From the NCBI GenBank assembly GCA_900757415.1, contig CAAENU010000092.1, forward strand, positions 1-23,170: 23,170 nt of DNA, given 5' to 3'. The notes under the pieces are model-generated. The model worked only from the letters and a program-made list of their open reading frames with translations, ran no database searches and was not told the origin of the DNA. The stretch comes from an uncultured Oscillospiraceae bacterium (GTDB taxonomy: Bacteria; Bacillota; Clostridia; Oscillospirales; Oscillospiraceae). Made by a program: the position numbers and the translations under genes. Of the stretch, positions 1-5,194 are shown in pieces; position 1 is the first letter of the stretch, and every line of letters begins with the position of its first letter.

Positions 1-409
1 GCTTGGACTTCTCCACCTGCAAGGCGTGGAACAAATGGGCCTTTGCCATGTAGAAATGCGGGTCGGTCTCCGGCGCGTCTTTTCCGGCGGCCTCGGCGGC
101 CTCGCGGGCGGCCTTGCCGGGCTTGTCGGTGTACTTCCAGAGCTGGCAGGTGATGGCGGACTTTGCACCCTTTTTCACGCTGTAGCCCATGCGCTTCCAC
201 TCGGCGAACGTGTGGAACTGATCGGCGGCGAGCATGGCGGTGAAGATGTCCTCGGCGGTGTCCGCACTGCCATCGTCAACGGTGATCGTGACGTTGGCGC
301 GGCGGGCGGCGATCTGCTCGGCGGTGTAGGTGGCTTGCACCAGCTCGGCGAGCTGGGCGGGGGTGAAGCTGGCGCGGACGTTCTCAAAAATGATCTCGTT
401 GTTAGTCAT
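1..409 (-). CDS. ArdC-like ssDNA-binding domain protein (partial, C-terminus outside window)
   Basis: Reading the minus strand from the ATG at 409-407 gives 136 open codons that run off the left edge. The protein begins MTNNEIIFENVRASFTPAQL. Around residues 70-136 it has the signature of Firmicute ArdC-type N-terminal domains: HTFAEWKRMGYSVKKGAK, then CQLWKYTDKPGK, then FYMAKAHLFHALQVEKSK. Family knowledge: these domains bind single-stranded DNA and occur on conjugative elements, plasmids and phages, where ArdC proteins can protect incoming DNA from restriction. Whether this copy also has the C-terminal metalloprotease part cannot be seen. The start is supported by GGAAAGGA about 8 bases upstream (minus strand) and by a strong promoter with operators at 442-500. 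The gene is transcribed away from the phage late operon, so it belongs to an early/accessory module or a flanking mobile element. The family call is by pattern memory, not a search. Confidence 0.78.
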   Translation of the reverse strand, partial: MTNNEIIFENVRASFTPAQLAELVQATYTAEQIAARRANVTITVDDGSADTAEDIFTAMLAADQFHTFAEWKRMGYSVKKGAKSAITCQLWKYTDKPGKAAREAAEAAGKDAPETDPHFYMAKAHLFHALQVEKSK

Positions 410-441
410 GGCGTTTTTCCTTTCCGGCCTTGGCGGCCTGT

Positions 442-491
442 ACACGGTGTCGTGTTGTTTGCTGTGGCTCGAATGTAACACGGTGCCGTGT
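442..491. promoter_or_regulatory. Two copies of a 14-bp palindromic operator
   Basis: Plus-strand 478-491 reads ACACGGTGCCGTGT, a perfect 6+2+6 dyad lying between the -35 and -10 boxes. Plus-strand 442-455 reads ACACGGTGTCGTGT, the same site with one change, just downstream of the transcription start. Centres are 36 bp apart. Two matched dyads inside and just after a consensus promoter are the expected layout of a repressor-controlled promoter. The regulator is not identified; the XRE protein encoded at 1918-2172 is a candidate only by proximity. Confidence 0.75.
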
Positions 492-500
492 AAATGTCAA
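472..500 (-). promoter_or_regulatory. Sigma-A type promoter of the ArdC-like gene
   Basis: On the minus strand a perfect -35 TTGACA (500-495) is followed by a 17-bp spacer and a -10 TACATT (477-472). The expected start of transcription is near 465, leaving a leader of about 55 bases before the ATG at 409. The spacer is almost filled by a palindromic operator (478-491), so a bound regulator would block RNA polymerase directly. Confidence 0.85.
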
Positions 501-534
501 GCATTTTTTTGAAATTTTTTTCGGGGCTGGGGTG

Positions 535-558
535 TTCCCCCGTAGGGGGAAATTTTTT
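535..558 (+). terminator. Intrinsic terminator, plus-strand orientation
   Basis: TTCCCCC (535-541), loop GTA, GGGGGAA (545-551), then A and six T residues (553-558). A good hairpin plus T-run, but only in plus orientation, whereas the genes on both sides lie on the minus strand. It would stop transcription antisense to the ArdC-like gene. Confidence 0.6.
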
Positions 559-613
559 CGGCCTGCCCTGCTGGGCTTGCGTTCTGCGGGCGGGTGTGCT
601 ATGCTTTAGCCGT

Positions 614-645
614 GGCAGGGCGGCGGCGAACTCGCCGCCCGTGCC
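614..645. other. GC-rich hairpin downstream of the 45-residue gene
   Basis: GGCA (614-617) and a GGCGGCG/CGCCGCC core (622-628 with 633-639, loop AACT) pair with TGCC at 642-645. It lies about 45 bases past the stop of the minus-strand small gene. It has no T-run on either strand, so a terminator role is uncertain. Confidence 0.3.
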
Positions 646-690
646 GGGGAAAGAACGTCGGGCCGTGCCTTGGGAGGGGGGCCCGGCGTT

Positions 691-828
691 TTACTTGTTC
701 AGCCGCTCGCGGAGCTTTTCGCGGAACTCCTCGATGGTCTTGCACTCGTCAGCGAGTATCAAGAGCCGGAGCCGTTCGGCCTCCTGCGCTTGCTGTACAA
801 GCAATTCGCCTGTGTTCGGCGTGGTCAT
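691..828 (-). CDS. Small hypothetical protein, 45 residues
   Basis: Encodes a 45-residue protein starting MTTPNTGELLVQQAQEAERL and ending FREKLRERLNK, predicted mostly helical and charged, with no membrane segment. A longer reading from a TTG at 933 exists, but the ATG at 828 is preceded at ideal spacing by GGGGAGGTGAAC, and the extra N-terminal sequence is low-complexity Ala/Thr/Arg. Small helical proteins of this kind accompany ArdC-like and other plasmid or conjugative-element genes in Firmicutes, as I remember them, but no function is known to me. It shares orientation with the ArdC-like gene about 280 bases downstream. That gene has its own promoter, so the two need not be one transcript. 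Confidence 0.68.
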   Translation of the reverse strand: MTTPNTGELLVQQAQEAERLRLLILADECKTIEEFREKLRERLNK

Positions 829-947
829 GTTCACCTCCCCTTTCTGGTCGCCGTGGTCGGCGGTTCGCTGGGCGGCGGTCGCTGTGGCCGTCCGCTTGCC
901 CTGCATGATAGCGGCGGATTTTTGCGCCGTCAATAGGGCTGTTTTCG

Positions 948-988
948 TTCCCCAGTCCCCCTTTAGGGGGACGTGGGGAAGTTTTTTT
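948..988 (+). terminator. Strong intrinsic terminator, plus-strand orientation
   Basis: TTCCCCA plus GTCCCCC (948-961), loop TTTA, GGGGGAC (966-972), one bulged G, TGGGGAA (974-980), then G and seven T residues (982-988). The stem is 14 bp with one bulge. As at 535-558, the orientation is opposite to the neighbouring minus-strand gene (691-828). Confidence 0.75.
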
Positions 989-1019
989 GCACAAAATTCC
1001 GTGGCGTTTTCTGTGCAAA
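986..1019. repeat. Inverted repeat TTTGCACA / TGTGCAAA
   Basis: Perfect 8-bp arms at 986-993 and 1012-1019 separated by 18 bp, upstream of the minus-strand 45-residue gene. The first arm overlaps the T-run of the preceding terminator. It could be a pair of half-sites for a dimeric regulator or part of an RNA hairpin. Confidence 0.45.
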
Positions 1020-1274
1020 TCGCTGTGGTTGGGGGACTATAGGGGGCATATTAGCTTAGCTTATCCGGGGACGATACCGGGCGCGGTAAATACCCTCGGC
1101 GGCGGCTCCGGCCTGCCCGGCGGCAGATCGGCAGACCGGCGCGGCAGGCGGTCGCGGCGGCAGATCATCCACCGGCGGCAGGCGGTCGGGGTGGGCGGCT
1201 CCGATGGGGGCGGCGGTCGGCACGGCGGGCAGACGGTCGGCAGGACGGCGGACAGCTCCGGCAGTCGGCAGGAC

Positions 1275-1521
1275 GGCCAGCCATCCGCCAGCGCCGCCAG
1301 CCGGGCGGGCGCAGGAGATACCAAACGCGCAGGCCCGCGCAGGAATACCATGCCGCGCAGGCGCACAGGCGCAGCGCCAGCGCGAGCCATCCACCGCCAG
1401 AGAGGCCAGCCCTCCACCAGCGCCGCCAGCCAGCAGGCCGCAGGAGATACCAAACGCCCGCGCCCGCGAAGATACCACGACGCGCAGGCCCGCGCGAAAT
1501 TCTAAACGCGCCCGCGCGAGG
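1275..1521. repeat. Very GC-rich imperfect direct repeats
   Basis: Two imperfect copies of a block of about 70 bp begin near 1275 and 1403. Both contain CCAGCGCCGCCAGCC and then CGCAGGAGATACCAAACGC. A shorter unit of 23-28 bp, roughly ATACCAAACGCGCAGGCCCG plus CGC, recurs at about 1316-1343, 1344-1369, 1446-1470, 1471-1498 and, degenerate, 1499-1521. Upstream, 1100-1275 is rich in GGCAGGCGGTCG-like motifs. Differences between copies fall in all three codon phases, which argues against a coding repeat. Confidence 0.65.
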
Positions 1522-1670
1522 TACTGGCGGCGCGGCGGTCGTCCTTTGCGGGTTCGGAAGCCCAAAATTTTTTTAGGTAAGGGGTCAAAAAATCGCTTCC
1601 GGGGAGCCGGGGCGGGAAAAGTTGGCGGGGTCAAAAATGCGACAGAGGAAGAAAACGGGGCGGTTTTGGG

Positions 1671-1698
1671 CAAAAAAGAAGCCGCCTATGCGGCGGCT
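1671..1698 (-). terminator. Intrinsic terminator, minus strand
   Basis: On the minus strand AGCCGCC, loop GCATA, GGCGGCT (1698 to 1680) is followed by TCTTTTTTG. A 7-bp perfect GC stem with a T-run. It lies about 220 bases beyond the stop of the XRE gene, which already has its own terminator, so it may end a separate minus-strand transcript. Confidence 0.65.
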
Positions 1699-1812
1699 GA
1701 TGACGAGAAAGGCGGGCGGCTGTATATATGGAACGGGCGGGCGCTCGCGTATGCGCGAGGGGATGCGGGCTGCGCAGAGGTCGGCGGCGGTGAAGCATCT
1801 GACGGCGGGTAT

Positions 1813-1836
1813 CATTTTCGTGGCATCACGAAAATG
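1813..1836. repeat. Perfect 10-bp dyad
   Basis: CATTTTCGTG (1813-1822), spacer GCAT, CACGAAAATG (1827-1836). It is less GC-rich than its surroundings. It could be an operator or an RNA hairpin. A smaller hairpin, CTCGCG TATG CGCGAG, lies at 1744-1759. Confidence 0.5.
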
Positions 1837-1872
1837 GTCAGAGGGAGAGCGGGACGACGATGCCGCACCGGG

Positions 1873-1916
1873 AAATAGAAAAGCGGAACTGCCTACAGTC
1901 TGTTGGCAGCTCCGCT
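1873..1916 (-). terminator. Terminator of the XRE repressor gene
   Basis: On the minus strand AGCGGAGCTGCC (1916-1905) pairs with GGCAGTTCCGCT (1893-1882) over 12 bp with a single G-U wobble, followed by TTTCTATTT. It starts two bases past the XRE stop codon. The wobble pairs only in the minus-strand RNA, which supports that direction. Confidence 0.85.
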
Positions 1917-1917
1917 A

Positions 1918-2172
1918 TTATTCTTTCTGTTCCAAATCGCCGGTGAGCCATTCAAGGGAAACGCCGAGGACGCGGGCGAAGATGGCAAGCTCATAGTCGG
2001 TCACGAAGCGGTCGCCGGTCTCGATGCGGCTGATGGCCTCCCTACCAAGACCAACACCGCAGACCTGCATCTTGGCGGCGAGGGCATCTTGGGAAAGCCG
2101 CTGGGCCGTCCGTGCCTGATGTATTCGGTCGCCGGAGATATTGGCCCGCCCGGAGTAATCATATATTTTCAT
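1918..2172 (-). CDS. XRE-family HTH transcriptional regulator
   Basis: An 84-residue single-domain regulator of the Cro/C1 (XRE) type. Residues about 16-75 form the HTH domain: IHQARTAQRLSQDALAAKM, then REAISRIETGDRFVTDYELA and FARVLGVSLEWLTGD. The pattern LSQ.ALA...(insert)...EAISRIETG is typical of the family. There is no C-terminal protease or oligomerisation domain, so it is a short repressor or antitoxin-like regulator rather than a full CI. The ATG at 2172 has AGGAGG 8 bases upstream. A clear terminator follows the stop. The gene is divergent from the SAP-domain gene (2333), and the shared AT-rich region with repeats (2187-2332) is the likely operator. Control of that gene, or of the element's lytic switch, is inference from layout. 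Confidence 0.9.
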   Translation of the reverse strand: MKIYDYSGRANISGDRIHQARTAQRLSQDALAAKMQVCGVGLGREAISRIETGDRFVTDYELAIFARVLGVSLEWLTGDLEQKE

Positions 2173-2186
2173 AAGCCGTACCTCCT

Positions 2187-2332
2187 GTTCTGCTTGACAA
2201 TACCATTTTTTACGGATAATCTTATAATAAAGATTTACAAAATATAAGAAAGCAGAGAAAAAAGTAGAAAAGATTTACAATTTTGCGAAGCAAAGAAAGT
2301 GACAACGAGGGATTATATGCAAAGGAGGGCAG
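2187..2332. promoter_or_regulatory. Divergent control region between XRE and SAP-domain genes
   Basis: AT-rich, unlike everything around it. Plus-strand -35 TTGACA lies at 2194-2199, with -10 candidates GATAAT (2215-2220, 15-bp spacer), TAATCT (2217-2222, 17 bp) and TATAAT (2223-2228, too far). An 18-bp dyad, AATCTT-ATAATA-AAGATT (2218-2235), covers the -10 area. The 12-mer AAAGATTTACAA occurs exactly twice, at 2229-2240 and 2269-2280 (40 bp apart). These are plausible binding sites for the XRE protein. No clear minus-strand -35/-10 pair was found. Confidence 0.6.
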
Positions 2333-3367
2333 GTGCGCTTCATGGGGATGCTGCGAGAATTGGCAAGGACGTTCCGGAACGGATTTAACAACGGCGCAGA
2401 GAAAGCCAAAGCACGGCAAAATACGGGTGTCGAATATGAGGCTCCTGTGGAGAAATACTGCCCAGCGGATATGACGGTCGAGCGAGAATGGCTATATCCG
2501 GCAGGGCTACCCACATTCGAGACGCTGGAGGGCGCGGGACACGCTGACCCACGCGGGCTTGTATACGCAATACTCTGGTTTAACATGGAGAGGAAAAGAC
2601 CGTTTTCGGACGAGGACATTTCCTATCTGGACTTTGGGAAAAAGAGTATGGCTTATTCAGCCCTGCGGAAAGGCGGTATGATCGCACCGCTGGAGCCTTG
2701 CGAGGAGATGGCAGAGCTTTATACGCGGGAGGAAATGGAGAAGATTGCCAAAGAGCGAGGCGTTTCAAAAAGCGGAAACAAATGCGCACTCGCCAAAAAG
2801 CTGCTTGATGGCGGCGCTAAAATCGACCGAAGGAAGCACAGAGGGCATTTGTTCCGGCTTACGGAAAAAGGAAAGGATGCCATCTTGGAGTACCGCTCAG
2901 ACGAGGAGGCGGCAATACGCTGTGCCGCAATGTCTCTCAAAAATCTAAACTACGACGGGGCTGTTGCAGCCTACAGAGAGTTTGATAAAAAATGGGGCTT
3001 TGCGCACACTTCGGGAAAGAAGCATACCATTTTCGCACATTACGATATTCCTCGCTGCAAGTTCAGGTTCATAGAGACATATCCAATGTGGGAGCTGGAG
3101 AACACAAGAAATTTCAAGGACACGCTGCGGGCCTGTCTGATTGCGGGCTTGATGCGAGGATGTGAAGATAGACTGACATTGAGGTACAATGTGGAAAGCC
3201 TGTGCCGCGAAACGATAAGATGCCCCGGACTGACAGGGCTTTTTGATTATGAAAAAGAAGCCCTGTGGGAGATGCAGGAACAAGTCAACCACGATGCGGG
3301 GAGCGCACTTGAATACTACATATCGCACGTCCTCTATTTGAGCAGGAAAGAGGTTAGAGGATATTAA
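2333..3367 (+). CDS. SAP-domain protein of unknown function
   Basis: 344 residues. I do not recognise the whole protein. Residues about 128-160 (ELYTREEMEKIAKERGVSKS, then GNKCALAKKLLD) match a SAP motif, a helix-extended-loop-helix often used for DNA binding. Just before it, SYLDFGKKSMAYSALRKGGM, and just after, HLFRLTEKGKDAI, look like winged-helix fragments. The C-terminal half (about 195-344) is mostly helical with aromatic and Cys residues and no motif I can name. No signal peptide or membrane segment is evident. The start is GTG at 2333, with AAAGGAGGG 3-4 bases upstream; an ATG nine bases later is a second option. Its DNA is less GC-rich than the late operon and it has its own promoter region and downstream hairpins, so it looks like an independently expressed accessory gene. 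Confidence 0.75.
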   Translation: MRFMGMLRELARTFRNGFNNGAEKAKARQNTGVEYEAPVEKYCPADMTVEREWLYPAGLPTFETLEGAGHADPRGLVYAILWFNMERKRPFSDEDISYLDFGKKSMAYSALRKGGMIAPLEPCEEMAELYTREEMEKIAKERGVSKSGNKCALAKKLLDGGAKIDRRKHRGHLFRLTEKGKDAILEYRSDEEAAIRCAAMSLKNLNYDGAVAAYREFDKKWGFAHTSGKKHTIFAHYDIPRCKFRFIETYPMWELENTRNFKDTLRACLIAGLMRGCEDRLTLRYNVESLCRETIRCPGLTGLFDYEKEALWEMQEQVNHDAGSALEYYISHVLYLSRKEVRGY

Positions 3368-3569
3368 GGCAGATGGCCCGAAAAAATTTTTTTGGGATTA
3401 GCAACTTCCGCAGGTTTTTCGTGATAATATCATACCGTGGAATAAAGCCCGTGGCGGAAACGCTGCGGGCTTTGCCATAGGCGCGTCCTGCACCGGTCGA
3501 AGCCCTGCGTTCCTACGCGGGGTGTTTTCATAGGCCGGGCGGGATGCGCGACTATCTGGAGGTGTGAGG
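3368..3569 (+). promoter_or_regulatory. Intergenic region before the late operon (possible terminators and promoter)
   Basis: Two hairpins lie downstream of the SAP-domain gene: AAAGCCCG/CGGGCTTT (3444-3451 with 3466-3473) and CCCTGCG/CGCGGGG (3503-3509 with 3516-3522, one G-U) followed by TGTTTTC. A small dyad TGATA-A-TATCA (3422-3432) includes a -10-like GATAAT (3423-3428) without a clear -35, as would fit an activator-dependent late promoter. Immediately upstream of a small terminase gene this is also the usual place for a packaging (pac/cos) site, but no such site is recognisable. Confidence 0.4.
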
Positions 3570-4331
3570 ATGCCGAAGCGGAGCGAGAAGCGCGACACCG
3601 CCAAGGCTGCATACATCGCCCGCAAGGCGGCAGGCGAGGAAGTAAGCCTGCGGGAGCTGGCGCAGGAGCAGGGCGTGAGCTATCAAACCCTGCGGAATTG
3701 GAAAGCGGCTGACAGGTGGGATGAAGCTCTGCCGAAGAAGCGGCGGGGCGGTCAACCGGGAAACCGCAACAGCGCGGGAAAGAAAAACGCTGCCGGAAGC
3801 CATGCGGGCGCACCGGCGGGAAATAAGAACGCAGAAAAGGACGGAGCGTACAGCACCGTCTTTTTTGATATGCTTTCGGACGCAGAGCGGGAGATCGTAC
3901 AGCAAACGCCGCTGGGAAGCCGCGCTGCGCTGGAGCATGAAATGCAAATCCTGAAATTCCGGGAGCATAAGATACTCGCCAAAATCGCGGAGTATGAGGC
4001 GGCCCCGGAGGACAGCCTGTACATCAACAGCCTAATGGACATGAGGGTGCCGGGCGGACGCGGCAAGGACAAGCAGGACGGTGCCTTACAGAGCATGGGA
4101 ATGTACAGCAAGGACAGCGCGTTCAGCCGTGTGCTGAAATTGCAGGAGGCGCTATACAAGGTGCAGGGCCGCATCGCCAAGATCGCGGACAGCCTGCGGG
4201 CGCTGGAAGAGAGCGAAAAGCGCATGACGCTGGAACGGGAAAAGCTGGAGCTGCTGCGTATGAGAGCCACCGGCGCGGTGGATGTACCAGACCCGGAAAC
4301 GGATGGAGAGGACGCAGAGGAGATGGCATAA
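3570..4331 (+). CDS. Phage terminase small subunit, PBSX-type
   Basis: 253 residues. Residues about 25-52 (VSLRELAQEQGVSYQTLRNW) form a homeodomain-like HTH for recognising the packaging site. Residues 57-92 are the low-complexity RRGGQPGNRNSAGKK...GNKNAEK linker typical of PBSX-family small terminases. The rest is a charged helical region (KILAKIAEYEAA, then REKLELLRMRA) that normally mediates oligomerisation. Known role: binds viral DNA and delivers it to the large subunit at the portal. The ATG at 3570 lies 7 bases after GGAGG; an in-frame GTG at 3564 is too close to that site. The stop overlaps the next ATG (TAATG). Unusually, a second, Nu1-type small subunit is encoded at 4567 before the same large terminase. 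Confidence 0.85.
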   Translation: MPKRSEKRDTAKAAYIARKAAGEEVSLRELAQEQGVSYQTLRNWKAADRWDEALPKKRRGGQPGNRNSAGKKNAAGSHAGAPAGNKNAEKDGAYSTVFFDMLSDAEREIVQQTPLGSRAALEHEMQILKFREHKILAKIAEYEAAPEDSLYINSLMDMRVPGGRGKDKQDGALQSMGMYSKDSAFSRVLKLQEALYKVQGRIAKIADSLRALEESEKRMTLEREKLELLRMRATGAVDVPDPETDGEDAEEMA

Positions 4332-4561
4332 TGGAAAGCATTTTAACAATCCTGCTGGGCGGTGTGCTGCTGGCTGCGGCTTTGCTGGGTGGAGCGTTGG
4401 CGGTTCCGCATCCGTGGGGGATTGTGCCGACGGCGGTGGTCATAGCTGGATGGACAGCGGTGTGCTGCTTTCTGGCGGTCACGCAGTTGGAAATGCTGGG
4501 TATGCTGGTCACGGCGATTGTGGCGATCTTCACAGCGGTTCGTCTGGGGGAAAGGCGGTAG
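4331..4561 (+). CDS. Small three-helix membrane protein
   Basis: 76 residues, nearly all hydrophobic, with three likely membrane segments at about 3-27, 29-50 and 52-70 and a basic end (RLGERR). The ATG overlaps the stop of the upstream small-terminase gene by one base, and the gene ends five bases before the next ATG, so it is translationally coupled within the packaging cluster. No family recognised. Size and topology would allow a holin-like protein or a superinfection-exclusion protein, but the position among terminase genes supports neither specifically, and no endolysin is nearby in this window. Confidence 0.7.
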   Translation: MESILTILLGGVLLAAALLGGALAVPHPWGIVPTAVVIAGWTAVCCFLAVTQLEMLGMLVTAIVAIFTAVRLGERR

Positions 4562-4566
4562 ATGGA

Positions 4567-5064
4567 ATGACACTCTACACAAGCAAAGTGGTGGCCCAGT
4601 GGTTATGCCTGACGGAGCGGCGGGTGCGCCAGCTTCGGGACGAGGGCGTGATCGTGGAGGCCCGACCGGGGCTTTACGAGTTACAGCCGACGGTGGCGCG
4701 GTACATCACTTACATCGGCGGCGCGGGCAAGGAGACGCTGACCAACGAGCGCATGATGCTGACGCGGGCAAAGCGTGAGGCGGCGGAAATGGAAAACGAC
4801 CTGCGGCGGGGTGAGGTACACCGCACGGCGGACATCGAGCGGGGCATCCAGTCCATGTTCCTGAACATCCGCAGCCGCTTTCTGGCGCTGCCCGCCAAGC
4901 TCTCTCCAACCCTGTCCACCATGGGCGGAGATCAGACGGGTATCTTCGACGAGCTGAAAGGGGCCATCGAGGAAATTCTGGAGGAAATGAGCGATTACCG
5001 GGTGGCCTTTGCGGCGGAGGACGGTGAGGACGATGGAGAAGCAGAAAAAGAAACACCCATGTAG
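4567..5064 (+). CDS. Terminase small subunit, Nu1-like
   Basis: 165 residues. The N-terminus (MTLYTSKVVAQWLCLTERRV, then RQLRDEGVI) is a MerR/Nu1-like winged helix. The middle (LTNERMMLTRAKREAAEMEN, then LRRGEV) and the following IQSMFLNIRSRFLALPAKLS closely follow the layout of lambda Nu1-family proteins (LTRAQAD..E..N, then the helical segment before the large-subunit-binding end). Known role: sequence-specific DNA binding during packaging with a GpA-type large subunit, which is the type encoded here. A longer open frame starts at 4282 but overlaps upstream genes; the ATG at 4567 fits the compact operon. Its 3' end overlaps the small Cys-rich gene by 32 bases. Confidence 0.85.
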   Translation: MTLYTSKVVAQWLCLTERRVRQLRDEGVIVEARPGLYELQPTVARYITYIGGAGKETLTNERMMLTRAKREAAEMENDLRRGEVHRTADIERGIQSMFLNIRSRFLALPAKLSPTLSTMGGDQTGIFDELKGAIEEILEEMSDYRVAFAAEDGEDDGEAEKETPM

Positions 5065-5194
5065 CGGGTGCGTGTGGCGGGTGCAGACCAGCGAGGACAA
5101 GGTGCTGTGTATGTTCCCTCGCTGCGTGAGAAAAGAATATGAGCGCTACTGGCCGCAGGGGAAGCAGAGCGATGAAAAAGCGAAAGATCATTGA
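5033..5194 (+). CDS. Small Cys-rich (zinc-finger-like) phage protein
   Basis: 53 residues beginning MEKQKKKHPCSGCVWRVQTS and continuing to LCMFPRCVRKEYERYW. Four cysteines in a C-x2-C ... C-x4-C arrangement suggest a small zinc ribbon. The ATG at 5033 has GGTGAGG just upstream; an alternative start at 5009 adds only MRRRTVRT. It overlaps the Nu1-like gene (32 bases) and the large terminase gene (23 bases). This tight embedding suggests a packaging-related or accessory role, but none is known to me. Confidence 0.72.
   Translation: MEKQKKKHPCSGCVWRVQTSEDKVLCMFPRCVRKEYERYWPQGKQSDEKAKDH

Larger units (their letters stand above)
829..1917. other. Gene-free interval with repeats and hairpins
   Basis: About 1.1 kb without a convincing gene. 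Open frames here (for example plus 1204-1878 and minus 1056-1673) arise from extreme GC content and lack recognisable domains or good ribosome-binding sites. The interval holds a plus-strand terminator (948-988), an inverted repeat (986-1019), a GC-rich repeat block (about 1080-1521, clearest at 1275-1521), and a run of hairpins including two minus-strand terminators (1671-1916). Confidence 0.6.

Noticed and set aside
26..478. 150-codon plus-strand open frame
   Set aside because: It lies opposite the ArdC-like gene, has Gly/Val-rich random composition and no ribosome-binding site; the minus-strand frame has family motifs, a Shine-Dalgarno site and a promoter.
1316..1521. CRISPR-like array
   Set aside because: Units follow one another directly without unique spacers, are imperfect, and no cas gene is present.
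1204..1878. 224-codon plus-strand open frame over the repeat block (and minus 1056-1673)
   Set aside because: The frame is long only because GC-rich DNA lacks stops. The products are Arg/Ala/Pro/Gly-rich low-complexity sequence, repeats appear in all frames, and no ribosome-binding site is seen.
3564..3569. GTG start for the first small-terminase gene
   Set aside because: It lies one base after GGAGG; the ATG at 3570 has normal spacing.
4282..4566. Longer N-terminus for the Nu1-like gene
   Set aside because: It would overlap two upstream genes and adds Gly/Ser/Cys-rich sequence unlike the family; the ATG at 4567 starts exactly at the winged helix.
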